Below, in pieces: positions 1 through 9,518 of a stretch of 64,000 bases of DNA. The position numbers were made by a program, and so were the translations under genes. Under the pieces are notes generated by a model. It was not told the DNA's origin. It saw only the letters and a list, made by a program, of their open reading frames with translations, and did not search any database. Source of the stretch: CAYNEI01 sp964396185 (GTDB taxonomy: Archaea; Thermoplasmatota; SW-10-69-26); contig CAYNEI010000005.1 in assembly GCA_964396185.1 (NCBI GenBank), positions 31,353-95,352 on the forward strand. The letters are read 5' to 3'. The stretch's first letter is position 1. Each line of letters opens with the position of its first letter.

Positions 1-2006
1 AGGGTGACGTTGAGCTCGCTCGTGCGTCCAGCTGTGGCCACAAGCGGGGAGCCAATGGTCAGGTGACCCGTCTCGATGGGGACGGTTCGGGTGTCTCGTG
101 TGACCAGGGAGTTGCCAGGCGTCGAGAGCCTTAGCTCCCAGCTCCCCTCCTGCGTGAGGGGGATGCCGAGCTCCACTCTCCCCTGTTCGTCGGTGATGCC
201 CTGGGATCGCTCGCCGCTCGGCGTCGTCGCGACCACCTGCAACCCCGCTAGAGACCCTCCCTGCTCGGTCGTGGCGTGGACCTCCAGAGGCAGGGTCCCC
301 CCAAGGGGGGCAGGATCAAGCGGTGGGGTCTCGAGGATCGTCTGGGCGGTGACGGTCAAGACAACGTTGTGCTGCGCGCCGATCTCGTCCGTGCGAAGCT
401 CCAGGGTGTAGTTGCCGACCTCAAGCGTACCCGGGACCTCGAAGGTCAAACGGAAGGTCCCGTCCTCGGCCGTGCGCGCCGATGACGTGCCGCCCTCGTA
501 CGCGCTGGCCACGGTCATCTTCGAGGCAGGCTTCCCATCGACGATGACGGTACCCTCGATGGCGGCTTGCGTGCCCCTGGCCACTACGAGGGTTGGGTGA
601 GCCTCGATGCGGGCTTCGACCGCCTCGATGTGGTCGGTGGCCCGGGCGGATGCGATGTGGTCGGTTCCGTCGAACCAGGCGTCCACGGTCCAGTTCCCTG
701 GGAAGGGAAGCCCGTCGTTGAGCACCGCGAAGGCTTGGCCGGTGTCGTCGGTGGTTTCGGCGAACCGGTGGGGCGTCCCTTGGATGTGCAGGTGGACGGT
801 CTGGCCCGGGATCGGGGCCCCGTGTTCGTCCACCAGACGGGCCTGGAGGGCCAGGGGGACCCGGATGCCTGCGACCTCGGGGAGATCCAGTTCGAGACGC
901 GCGTCGCTGCGCACCCCTACGATCGGGTCGCTCCACGCTTCGCGCAGGGGAGGGTCGCCGTCCGGGACGGGGTGGGCGCGGGCGACGATGTGGTAGGGCT
1001 GGGTGGGCCGGTGCGTCTCGATCCTCGCTGTCGCGTCGAAGCGACCATCGGGACCGGTCTCGACGTTCCCTAGGTTGATCTCGAACCCGGGGCGTTGCTT
1101 CGTGCGGTTGGCGAAGAGGGTGATCGGGTGACCCTGGCTGGGCTCACCATCCGGCAGGTGCACCGTTCCCCGGACTTGGAAGGGGCGACCTTTCTCGATG
1201 GCATCGGGGACGTGGGTCACGTTGATCACCGGCTTGGCGGTCCTGGAGCTCGCACGGTCCACGCCCTGGCCACCGGCTCGCGTCCCATCCGCGAGCAGAT
1301 CACCGAGGGCGTCAGGATCGATGGACCCGTTGGCCGCGCCTCGCACGAGCGTGTTCACCGGGAGCTCCAATTCCTGCGGGGTGATGGACGCATCCTCGAT
1401 GGGGATCGCGCCTGGGAAGACGATCGTGCTGCCAGCGCCCAGCGGGACCTGGGTGGGGGCGTGCATGGTGATCGGAGCCAGGGTCACTTGGCCACCGGCA
1501 GGGACCTCGGCGGTGGTCCCGGCGGGGACGGGGCCCATGGGCAGGTCCACTTGGTCGTCCTGGCCCAACAGCACCCGGGTCTCGGACGGTGCAGCCAGTT
1601 GCTGCTCGCCGCTCTCGATCAGACAGCCCCCGTCGCAGACGAGCTCTCCCGGCCGATGCGTCCCCTCTGTTAGGAACGTGAGGGTTGCGTCCTGGAGGAG
1701 TGGGATCGGTGAGACCCGGATCGTGTCCCCCGTCTCGAGGTCGACCCTCCCGGGTCCATCGAGCAGGAGGGTGTTGCCCTGGCTGCGATGGTCGCTCAAC
1801 GCGCCTATGGCCGGATCGAGAAGCGTGAACTCTCGGATGGGTAGCCCTGGAGCCCCACTGTCCGGAGGCGTGAGCTCGATCCGCGGCTCGCGCCGGGTGG
1901 CATCCACGACCTCCTCCCGCACTTCGGTGATCAGCGCCGTCGAGACCCCCAGCATGCCTGATAAGAGCAGGAAAGCTGCTGTAAGCTCGAGGACACGCCG
2001 GGCCAC
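1..2006 (-). CDS. Large secreted Ig-like/CarboxypepD_reg-like repeat protein (3' end outside window)
   Basis: An open frame runs on the minus strand from a GTG at 2006 off the left edge (about 668 codons). The N-terminus begins MARRVLELTAAFLLLSGML, a hydrophobic signal or anchor segment, so the protein is probably exported. The rest is a string of beta-rich modules with recurring turns such as DEHGAPIPGQTV, TDDTGQA, AEDGTFRL and TDEQGRVELG, typical of carboxypeptidase-regulatory or Ig-like surface domains. I chose GTG 2006 because the frame is closed by a stop just upstream and a TATA-like CTTTATG lies about 25 bases before it, as expected for a leaderless archaeal message. No catalytic motif is visible. 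It could be an adhesin, or the ectodomain of a membrane protein whose C-terminal part is outside the window. Confidence 0.75.
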   Translation of the reverse strand, partial: MARRVLELTAAFLLLSGMLGVSTALITEVREEVVDATRREPRIELTPPDSGAPGLPIREFTLLDPAIGALSDHRSQGNTLLLDGPGRVDLETGDTIRVSPIPLLQDATLTFLTEGTHRPGELVCDGGCLIESGEQQLAAPSETRVLLGQDDQVDLPMGPVPAGTTAEVPAGGQVTLAPITMHAPTQVPLGAGSTIVFPGAIPIEDASITPQELELPVNTLVRGAANGSIDPDALGDLLADGTRAGGQGVDRASSRTAKPVINVTHVPDAIEKGRPFQVRGTVHLPDGEPSQGHPITLFANRTKQRPGFEINLGNVETGPDGRFDATARIETHRPTQPYHIVARAHPVPDGDPPLREAWSDPIVGVRSDARLELDLPEVAGIRVPLALQARLVDEHGAPIPGQTVHLHIQGTPHRFAETTDDTGQAFAVLNDGLPFPGNWTVDAWFDGTDHIASARATDHIEAVEARIEAHPTLVVARGTQAAIEGTVIVDGKPASKMTVASAYEGGTSSARTAEDGTFRLTFEVPGTLEVGNYTLELRTDEIGAQHNVVLTVTAQTILETPPLDPAPLGGTLPLEVHATTEQGGSLAGLQVVATTPSGERSQGITDEQGRVELGIPLTQEGSWELRLSTPGNSLVTRDTRTVPIETGHLTIGSPLVATAGRTSELNVT

Positions 2007-2125
2007 GACCCCAAGTTCCCGTGGGGGAGCATAAAGCTTGACCTACAGGGTGAGCCCAGGGGCGTCCGCCGTGCGCAGAGGCGACAAGGATTTACACGTT
2101 AGCTGCGGTGCCGGCCACCCCAGAC

Positions 2126-2210
2126 GCGGAGGTAGCATAGTCTGGCCAACTGCGGCGGACTCAAGATCCGCTCCCGTAGGGGTTCGCAGGTTCGAATCCT
2201 GCCCTCCGCA
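2126..2210 (+). tRNA. tRNA-Leu (anticodon CAA)
   Basis: The acceptor stem GCGGAGG (2126-2132) pairs with CCTCCGC (2203-2209), followed by discriminator A. The anticodon arm is GCGGA-CTCAAGA-TCCGC with anticodon CAA. A long variable arm (CCCGTAGGGG) marks a class II tRNA, and the T arm GCAGGTTCGAATCCTGC is canonical. No intron is seen and CCA is not encoded. Its 3' end is repeated in inverted orientation a few bases downstream. Confidence 0.95.
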
Positions 2211-2254
2211 CTCAGCTTTCTCCCCCATAGCGCAAGCTGAGTGCGGAGGGCAGG
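2198..2254. repeat. 21-bp perfect inverted repeat spanning the tRNA-Leu 3' end
   Basis: The left arm, 2198-2218, covers the last 13 bases of tRNA-Leu plus 8 downstream bases. The right arm, 2234-2254, is its exact reverse complement. The loop is 15 bases. In a read-through precursor this hairpin would sequester the tRNA 3' end. It may act in termination or be the scar of an inverted duplication. Confidence 0.85.
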
Positions 2255-2257
2255 TTC

Positions 2258-2418
2258 GCCCGAGGCCTGGCGGCCTCGGGCTCGCTCGGCATCCTCCGGA
2301 GGCCTCACAGCAGCACGAGCCGTCGCGCCCGCGCCACGGTGGGATCTGGCGCGACCGTTCGTGCAGATCTGGAGGTTGGGCGCCCTTCGCCACGTTGGGG
2401 GTCGGGCGCCCAACCTCC
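2258..2418. repeat. Two further hairpins between tRNA-Leu and trkA
   Basis: A 10-bp stem with a 4-base loop lies at 2258-2281 (GCCCGAGGCC/GGCCTCGGGC). A 15-bp perfect stem has arms at 2371-2385 and 2404-2418 (GGAGGTTGGGCGCCC and its complement) with an 18-base loop. With the tRNA hairpin they make three strong stem-loops in about 220 bases. Nothing else recognisable lies between the tRNA and trkA. Confidence 0.75.
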
Positions 2419-2470
2419 ACTACAACACCGTACCAATCCATTCAAACCACACCTCCGCATTGCACGCCTC

Positions 2471-3829
2471 GTGCACATCGTCATCGGGGGGGCTGGCGAG
2501 GTCGGCCGCAAGATCGCGGAGTTCTTGCGCAACGATGGCCACGACATCGTGTTGCTGGACAAGGAGCCGGAGGCGTGTGACCGCGCCAGCAACCAGCTTG
2601 ATTGCTTGGTCGTGGAGGGGCACGCGGCCTCGTCTGCGGATCTCAAGCGCGCTGGCATCGGCAAGGCCGACGTCTTCTACGCGGTGACAAGCCAGGACGA
2701 GGTCAACCTGACCGCTGCCGCCATCGCGAAGAGCCATGGTGCCAAGCGGGTGTTCGCTCGGGTAAACTCCTTGGATCTGATGAGTACGGCGGAGTCCAAG
2801 GAGTTCCGGCCCATCGGCGTGGATATCGCTGTGTCGCCGGACCTCGTGGCCGCTGCGAAGATCGTGCGCCTGATCGAGCTCCCTGGGTTCCTCGAGATCG
2901 ATGCTTTCGAGGCCAGCGGGTTGCGCGTCGTGGAGGCGCGTGTCGACCCAGGCAGCTCAGCGGCTGGCCGGCGAGTGAGCGAGCTTGACTTGCCTAAGGC
3001 AGCCAACCTGGTGGCGCTTTTCCGAGGCGCGGAGGTCATCATCCCCCGCGGAGACAGCGTCATCCACCACGGCGACCACGTCATCCTCGTCGCTGGGGAA
3101 GAGGGGGTCATGGACGGGCTCCGTCGTGTCTTCGGCATCGCGGCAGCCGTACGTGAGGAACGAGGGCCACCGGAGAACATCGTCATCGCTGGGCGCTCCG
3201 GGATCGCCAAGCACGTCGCCCGCATGCTCCAGCGCGACGGTCGCAGGGTCACGCTGATCGCTCAGGCGGGTCACCACGAGGAGATCGAGCAACTGGCCGC
3301 CGACATGGAGGGCATCCTGGTGCTTGAGGGCTCCTCGAGGGACGTGCGCGTGTTCCGCGAGGAGGGCTTGGACGAGGCTGACGTCGTCATCGCCGCCAGC
3401 CCCCACGAGGAGTTCAACTTGATCACGGCCCTGCTCGCCCGTTCCATGGGCGTGCCCCGCGTGGCCGCCCTGGTGAACCAACCGGAGCTCGAGGATCTGG
3501 CTGAACGGTTGGGGATCGATGTCGCCGTCTCACCGCGCATGGCCGCCGTGAGCACGCTGCTCAAGTACGCCTCCGGCCTGGATCCAGAGGAGCTCACCTT
3601 CCTCCACCACGGGGAAGCCCAGGTTCTCGTCGTCGAGGCCGAGGAAGGCAACAAGATCACTGGGATGATGCTTCGAGATGCGAAGATGCCTCAAGGGTCG
3701 GTCGTGGGCGCCCTCATCCGAGAGGGCGAGGCGATCGTCCCGCGGGGCGATGAACGGATCCGGGACGGGGACAGCCTCGTGGTGTTCGCGACAGCCAAGG
3801 CGGTTCCCGACCTCTCCGAGTTGTTCTGA
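2471..3829 (+). CDS. trkA: TrkA, NAD-binding regulatory subunit of the Trk potassium uptake system
   Basis: The product is a cytosolic regulator that binds nucleotide and gates the TrkH potassium channel. The 452-residue protein has two tandem RCK_N Rossmann units, the first starting at IGGAGEVGRKIAEFL near the N-terminus and the second at IAGRSGIAKHVARML, each followed by an RCK_C domain. This is the full-length duplicated TrkA plan. I start it at GTG 2471 because the nucleotide-binding strand begins immediately there. The open frame extends further upstream, but that part runs through the hairpins and shows no family similarity. trkH follows after a 6-base gap, so the two are an operon. Confidence 0.95.
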   Translation: MHIVIGGAGEVGRKIAEFLRNDGHDIVLLDKEPEACDRASNQLDCLVVEGHAASSADLKRAGIGKADVFYAVTSQDEVNLTAAAIAKSHGAKRVFARVNSLDLMSTAESKEFRPIGVDIAVSPDLVAAAKIVRLIELPGFLEIDAFEASGLRVVEARVDPGSSAAGRRVSELDLPKAANLVALFRGAEVIIPRGDSVIHHGDHVILVAGEEGVMDGLRRVFGIAAAVREERGPPENIVIAGRSGIAKHVARMLQRDGRRVTLIAQAGHHEEIEQLAADMEGILVLEGSSRDVRVFREEGLDEADVVIAASPHEEFNLITALLARSMGVPRVAALVNQPELEDLAERLGIDVAVSPRMAAVSTLLKYASGLDPEELTFLHHGEAQVLVVEAEEGNKITGMMLRDAKMPQGSVVGALIREGEAIVPRGDERIRDGDSLVVFATAKAVPDLSELF

Positions 3830-3835
3830 GGGCCT

Positions 3836-5368
3836 ATGAACTGGCGCATCATCATCGGGAACCTCGGCACGATCCTGCGGCTCTTCTCGCTCACGCTGCT
3901 CGTGCCCTTGCTCCTGGGCCTCGTGCTCGAGCCCCGAACCACGGCTACGCCTGTGGGCGTCAACGTCGCCGGAACGACGAGTGCCTTCGCCTACACGTTC
4001 CTCGCCACGCTCGTGATCGGCTTCCTGCTGGAACGCATCGGCCTCTCAGCGGACTTCCGGGACCGGGAAGCCTACGTTCTCGTGGGCGTCGGCTGGATGG
4101 CCTGCACCTTCGTGGCAGCCACACCCTACATGCTCACCGGCGTGCTCACGAACCCGGCCGATGCCTTCTTCGAGGCCATGAGCGGGCTCACCACCACCGG
4201 TGCCACGGTCATCGATGTCCCACTCGAGGGTCTCCCCGCGGGCGTGCACGTCTGGCGGGCACTGACCCAGTGGCTAGGTGGGATGGGCATCGTGGTGCTG
4301 ACCGTCGCCGTGGTCTCACGCCTAGCCTCGGCTGGCGCCCGGCTCATGCAAGCCGAGTTACCCGGCGGCAAAGTGGACCGCGTGCGACCCGGCATCATCC
4401 AAACCGCTCGCTCCCTCTGGAGGGTCTATGCGCGGCTCTCACTGGCGCTCTTCGTGATCCTCTTCGCCCTCATCTACAAGCAGTTCGGGAGCTTCCAGGT
4501 CGCAGGCTTAGACGCCATCGTGCACACCTTCACGACCATGTCCACCGGCGGGTTCTCCACACGCTCTCTGAGCATCGAGGCCTTCCAGAACCCGTGGATC
4601 GAGTGGACCATCATCGTCTTCATGGTCCTGGCCGGGACCAATTTCGCGCTGAGCTACCGCGCGCTCATGGGGCGGCCGTCCAGTCTCTTCGGTGACGACG
4701 AGTTCCGCTTCTTCCTGACGATCCTCGGCGGGGGAGCCGTGCTCGTCACGAGCATCCTGCTCCTGGGCAACAGCTCCTCTGGGTTCTGGGGGGAACACGG
4801 AGGCCGCAGCTTCTGGACCTCGCTCCGGTTGGCCGCCTTCCAGACCGTCAGTCTCGTCACCACCACCGGGTACTCCACGGCCAACTTCGACGCCTTCCCC
4901 GAGGTCGCCCGCTTCCTGGCGATCTTCGCCATGTTCATCGGCGGCTCCACCGGGTCGACGGGCGGCTCGATCAAGGTCGCCCGTATCCTCATCCTCTTCC
5001 GCATGCTCAAGGCAGAGCTGCGTCGCATCGCGCACCCGCGAGCCGTCATCCCCATCCGGATCGGCCGCGAGGTCGTTGGAGCGCTCACGCTGCAGCGCGT
5101 CACCGTCTTCATCTTCGCCTACCTGACGCTTTTCATCGCGGGCACCATCGCCTTCCTGGCCCTCGAGCCGGTCTCCGTGCTGGACGGCGCATCCGCCGTG
5201 GCCGCCTGCATCGGCAACATCGGGCCAGCCCTGGGTGCCTTCGGTCCTCACGTCGGCTATGCTAGCGTGGGTGAGCCGGGCACGGTCCTGCTCGCGCTGC
5301 TCATGTGGGTGGGTCGTCTCGAGCTCTTCGCGGTGCTCGTGCTCTTCTCGCCTGAGACGTACCGATGA
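3836..5368 (+). CDS. trkH: TrkH, potassium-translocating membrane subunit
   Basis: This is a polytopic membrane protein of 510 residues with the four pore-loop signatures of the Trk/Ktr/HKT family: TTTGATV, STGGFST, TTTGYST and GSTGSTGG. These loops form the potassium selectivity filter. Length and organisation match full-length TrkH. It is directly downstream of trkA, which would regulate it from the cytoplasm, and together they import potassium. Confidence 0.95.
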   Translation: MNWRIIIGNLGTILRLFSLTLLVPLLLGLVLEPRTTATPVGVNVAGTTSAFAYTFLATLVIGFLLERIGLSADFRDREAYVLVGVGWMACTFVAATPYMLTGVLTNPADAFFEAMSGLTTTGATVIDVPLEGLPAGVHVWRALTQWLGGMGIVVLTVAVVSRLASAGARLMQAELPGGKVDRVRPGIIQTARSLWRVYARLSLALFVILFALIYKQFGSFQVAGLDAIVHTFTTMSTGGFSTRSLSIEAFQNPWIEWTIIVFMVLAGTNFALSYRALMGRPSSLFGDDEFRFFLTILGGGAVLVTSILLLGNSSSGFWGEHGGRSFWTSLRLAAFQTVSLVTTTGYSTANFDAFPEVARFLAIFAMFIGGSTGSTGGSIKVARILILFRMLKAELRRIAHPRAVIPIRIGREVVGALTLQRVTVFIFAYLTLFIAGTIAFLALEPVSVLDGASAVAACIGNIGPALGAFGPHVGYASVGEPGTVLLALLMWVGRLELFAVLVLFSPETYR

Positions 5369-5520
5369 GGGGCGCGCGCAACGGACCGGTCCCACGGGCC
5401 GCTAACGTCTGTTTGAATGGGTTAGAAAGCTTGCTACCTGCTTGTCCCCGCCAGCCTCTGTCTTGCGAGCCGCAGGCTCGCAAAGTTACGAACGAGGGCC
5501 TGTAGGCCCCGAGTGAGAAG

Positions 5521-5598
5521 GATGTGGAAGGGAGCTGGCCTCACTAGGAGGGGATGGGATGCACTTACCTAAGGACACCAGCCGGGCCCTTCCACAAC
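5521..5598 (-). ncRNA. Candidate structured noncoding RNA
   Basis: A long imperfect stem-loop has a 9-bp basal stem (5524-5532 with 5587-5595, GTGGAAGGG/CCCTTCCAC), an inner GCTGG/CCAGC stem and a short upper stem. A clear TATA box on the minus strand (5618-5626) would place transcription start near 5598, exactly at the base of the stem. It does not match an RNA family I can name with certainty. A box H/ACA-like layout was considered (an ACA follows the stem when read on the plus strand), but no proper guide pocket is visible. The strand and the 3' end are uncertain. Confidence 0.35.
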
Positions 5599-5617
5599 AT
5601 CACATACACGGGACCCT

Positions 5618-5626
5618 CATATATTT
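5618..5626 (-). promoter_or_regulatory. TATA box with no protein gene downstream
   Basis: AAATATATG on the minus strand lies in an otherwise GC-rich gap. The lsm gene has its own TATA box, so this one most likely serves the structured element at 5521-5598. Confidence 0.45.
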
Positions 5627-5672
5627 GCTTTACGAACCGGGACCTTGGGTGAATCCGGGGCCGAGTCCAGGC

Positions 5673-5894
5673 TCAAGCATCGGTGAGGACCATGGAAACG
5701 ACGTTGTTGCCCCGGAGAACCACGGTCCCTAAGCGCCGGGCAGCGTCGTTGTGACGCTCCTCGGTCTCCTCAAGCACGATGTTCATGTACTGATCGTAGC
5801 CCACGAACTCTCCCTCGAGGTGGCGGCCGTCCTTGAGGATCAGGCGCATCCGCTTGTCGAGGTTCTTCTCGAGGACGTCCAGAGGCAGGACCAT
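5673..5894 (-). CDS. Lsm/Sm-like archaeal RNA-binding protein
   Basis: The 73-residue protein has the Sm1 motif (LILKDGRHLEGEFVGYDQYMNIVLE) and the Sm2 motif (LGTVVLRGNNVVSM) that form the Sm fold. Archaeal Lsm proteins assemble into heptameric rings that bind U-rich RNA. The start at 5894 is well supported by a TATA box 21-29 bases upstream, making the message leaderless. It is transcribed in the same direction as the gene at 5963-6343 but has its own promoter. Confidence 0.95.
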   Translation of the reverse strand: MVLPLDVLEKNLDKRMRLILKDGRHLEGEFVGYDQYMNIVLEETEERHNDAARRLGTVVLRGNNVVSMVLTDA

Positions 5895-5914
5895 GGCGGC
5901 GGAAGGGAGCTCCG

Positions 5915-5923
5915 ATATATAAG
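5915..5923 (-). promoter_or_regulatory. TATA box of lsm
   Basis: CTTATATAT on the minus strand lies 21-29 bases before the ATG at 5894, which implies a leaderless transcript. Confidence 0.75.
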
Positions 5924-5962
5924 GTTGGAGCGGTCCCGCTGCTGGGCTCGACCCGGAGCGGT

Positions 5963-6343
5963 TCAGCCTTGGGTGCGCGCGGCCCAGAGGTCCTCGGGGA
6001 GCTCCTCGTAGATGGAGTCCGGCTCGTCCTTTCGAGCCATGCGCTCCCGGAACTGCTCAGCGTAGCCAAGGATGCGGTCCTTGCGGAAGAGCCAGTAGTG
6101 GGTTCGCCACTCGCGGCCATCGTACAGGGTCGTCTCCTCGCGCTCGGTGGTCAGCAAGCCCCACTCCTCGAGCATGTAGAAGAGTTGTCGGTCCTCGGGC
6201 TCGAGGACGTTGTCGATGATCCGGTCGTTGAAGCCGAAGATGTCCATCACGAACTCGGCATCCCGGGAAGCCTCCGAGGGATGGAGGCCTGTCTTCTCCT
6301 CGATCGCGGATGAAAGATCTTCAACGGTGATGATGTCGACCAT
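5963..6343 (-). CDS. Conserved euryarchaeal protein, DUF6015-like
   Basis: The 126-residue acidic soluble protein contains the block FVMDIFGFNDRIIDNVLEPE followed by LFYMLEEWGLL and a C-terminal segment with TLYDGREWRTHYW. I recognise the pattern as a conserved euryarchaeal family of unknown function (DUF6015 as far as I recall). The C-terminal half looks like a winged-helix wing, so nucleic-acid or protein binding is possible but unproven. A TATA box at 6401-6409 predicts a 5' leader of about 35 bases. Confidence 0.7.
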   Translation of the reverse strand: MVDIITVEDLSSAIEEKTGLHPSEASRDAEFVMDIFGFNDRIIDNVLEPEDRQLFYMLEEWGLLTTEREETTLYDGREWRTHYWLFRKDRILGYAEQFRERMARKDEPDSIYEELPEDLWAARTQG

Positions 6344-6400
6344 GGGGCTCCCACCACATCGCGGGCCGTGCCCGCAGGGTTAATGTCCTACCTCAGGGTC

Positions 6401-6409
6401 TATATAAGT
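6401..6409 (-). promoter_or_regulatory. TATA box upstream of the DUF6015-like gene
   Basis: The near-symmetric TATATAAGT could be read on either strand. It lies about 60 bases before the ATG at 6343. The plus-strand eS8 gene has a separate, better placed TATA box. Confidence 0.5.
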
Positions 6410-6473
6410 TTCGTGTGTCAGCGTCACAGGGACAGGGGTTGGGCGGCCCTCAGACGGCACAGCGGCGCTGACC

Positions 6474-6480
6474 TTTTATA
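6474..6480 (+). promoter_or_regulatory. TATA box of the eS8 gene
   Basis: TTTTATA lies 25-31 bases before the ATG at 6505, so the eS8-SRP19 message is probably leaderless. Confidence 0.7.
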
Positions 6481-6504
6481 GGGGTTCCGTGGTGGTCTGG
6501 AGCG

Positions 6505-6885
6505 ATGGCTCGCTGGCACGGTAAGTCCGAGAGGAAACCGAGCGGTGGTCGCCGCATCCGGCATCGCGGCAAGCGCCGCTCCGAGATGGGCAACGACACC
6601 CAACCGACGATGATCGGTGAAGAGAAGCGACAGCACGTCCGCGCCCGCGGCGGCGAGACGAAGGTCCGCGCGCTACGCACCAACATCGCCAACGTGACCG
6701 ACCCCAGCACCGGCGAGACCGTGCGGGCCGAGATCAAGACCGTCTCCAAGAACGAAGCCAACGTCCACTACGTGCGGCGCAACTTCGTGACCAAGGGCGC
6801 GATCATCGAGACCGACAAGGGCAAGGCCCGTGTCACCTCACGCCCTGGCCAGACCGGCCAGGTCAACGCTGTGCTCGTGGACTGA
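6505..6885 (+). CDS. rps8e: Ribosomal protein eS8
   Basis: This is a basic protein of 126 residues, the normal length for archaeal eS8. It opens with WHGKSERKPSGGRRIRHRGKRR, the conserved rRNA-binding N-terminus of the family, and ends with the ITKGAIIET-like block (here VTKGAIIETDKGKARVTSRPGQ). It is a component of the small ribosomal subunit. The downstream srp19 gene starts nine bases after its stop, so the two are co-transcribed. Confidence 0.95.
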   Translation: MARWHGKSERKPSGGRRIRHRGKRRSEMGNDTQPTMIGEEKRQHVRARGGETKVRALRTNIANVTDPSTGETVRAEIKTVSKNEANVHYVRRNFVTKGAIIETDKGKARVTSRPGQTGQVNAVLVD

Positions 6886-6894
6886 TCCCCGCCC

Positions 6895-7185
6895 ATGGTC
6901 ACCCGGGACGACGGGAAGTACGTCCTCTACCCGGTCTACTTCGACCAGCGCCAGCCAAGACCCCTGCGCCGCGTGCCAACAGAGCTCTCCGTGCCAGCCC
7001 CGACGGCAGAGCAGGTGGCCAAAGCTTGCGCCCAGCTCCGGTTGAAGCCGGTGCTCGAGAAAGGCAAGCACCACCCGGCCCGATGGCACGAGCGGGGGGG
7101 CCGCGTGCTCGTGCCTGTGCGTGGCTCCAAGGAGGTCCTCATGCGTCAGATCGGCGAGGAGCTCATCCGCGCCCGATCCGACTAA
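6895..7185 (+). CDS. srp19: Signal recognition particle protein SRP19
   Basis: The 96-residue basic protein begins with a YVLYPVYFDQRQPR segment (SRP19 proteins have a YP.Y.d...srseGR.v pattern) and carries QLRLKPVLEKGKHHPARWHERGGRV, matching the conserved lysine/proline-rich RNA-binding part. SRP19 binds 7S RNA helices 6 and 8 and helps load SRP54. It is co-transcribed with eS8. Its 3' end overlaps the convergent AbrB-like gene by 23 bases. Confidence 0.92.
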   Translation: MVTRDDGKYVLYPVYFDQRQPRPLRRVPTELSVPAPTAEQVAKACAQLRLKPVLEKGKHHPARWHERGGRVLVPVRGSKEVLMRQIGEELIRARSD

Positions 7186-7450
7186 GAACTTCCCATTCGT
7201 GGAATGGAACCATTATCTCGTCCCCGATGTTGAAGCCGTGAGCGCTCAACATCTCCTCGGTGACAATGATTCCGAGCGTGCGCCCACCGAACATCTCGTT
7301 AAGGGGGCGCTCACACCGGGGGCCGCCTTCAATCAGGCGCACGTTGAGCACGGTGCCAGCTTCCCACGCGAAGAGCTTACAAAGCGTGGCCGGGACGGTG
7401 AGAGCGGCTGAATTGCCGAGCTGCGTAATCTTCGACTCGATTGGTCGCAT
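7163..7450 (-). CDS. AbrB/SpoVT-like DNA-binding protein (MazE-type antitoxin fold)
   Basis: The 95-residue protein has an N-terminal swapped-hairpin AbrB signature (SKITQLGNSAALTVPATLCK), then a second half containing MLSAHGFNIGDEIMV, resembling a second AbrB-like repeat. These proteins are transcription regulators or antitoxins. No toxin gene is adjacent, so regulator is the better guess. A TATA-like CAAATACT lies about 30 bases upstream and is overlapped by GAGTATT, with the complementary AATACTC at 7527-7533, possibly operator half-sites. The region up to 7665 holds nothing else obvious apart from an A-rich GCAAAAAATTGC element near 7603. Confidence 0.7.
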   Translation of the reverse strand: MRPIESKITQLGNSAALTVPATLCKLFAWEAGTVLNVRLIEGGPRCERPLNEMFGGRTLGIIVTEEMLSAHGFNIGDEIMVPFHEWEVLSRIGRG

Positions 7451-7665
7451 ACGAGTCCTACGATGGGCACGTTAGTGGAGTATTTGCAACCTCCTAGCGC
7501 GCCCATAGGACTTCCTCCATGGGGGGAATACTCGATTGGTCTTCCTTTTGCTCTCGGTGAGTCCGTGCTAGACCGTTCACCTATTCAGGGGTGAGACGCC
7601 GCAAAAAATTGCGCACCGCTACAAACGCCCGCACTCACTAACCTGGTTGAACGGCTGTAGGCGGG

Positions 7666-9330
<1,665 letters not shown>

Positions 9331-9518
9331 GGGCTCACCCGGTGTGCAGCATGAACCTCGTGACTCGTTTATAGGTTGCCCGTCGACCCGGGCGGCCTCC
9401 TGGCGAACCAGGGTGTCCCCACTCCAGTGACAACCTTCGCGTTATGGGCTCGATGACCGGTGCCAGACGTGGCTTGGCCTGGCCGTCCATCCAGCCGATG
9501 GACCCCGGGGGCGACGAC

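Larger units (their letters stand above)
5369..5672. other. Intergenic region trkH-lsm with hairpins
   Basis: No protein gene is visible. Just after trkH there are two small stem-loops (TGCGAGCC-GCA-GGCTCGCA near 5463-5482 and GGGCCTGTAGGCCC near 5496-5510), then the larger structured element described separately, then a TATA box. The small stems could end the trkAH transcript or be the distal part of a minus-strand RNA. Confidence 0.5.

Noticed and set aside
1198..2034. Plus-strand open frame of 278 codons at the left edge
   Set aside because: The opposite strand has a continuous secreted-protein frame from 2006 to the window edge with signal segment and Ig-like turns. The plus frame is Ser/Arg/Pro low complexity.
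2258..2418. Insertion-sequence remnant between tRNA-Leu and trkA
   Set aside because: The inverted repeats are separate short hairpins with no transposase fragment and no target-site duplication that I can see.
5521..5604. Box H/ACA guide RNA on the plus strand
   Set aside because: A stem followed by ATCACATAC gives an ACA at the right place, but no internal guide pocket or clear kink-turn is visible, and the TATA box favours the minus strand.
7163..7450. AbrB-like gene as part of a toxin-antitoxin pair
   Set aside because: No toxin-sized frame with a PIN, MazF or other toxin pattern lies next to it, so only the DNA-binding call is kept.
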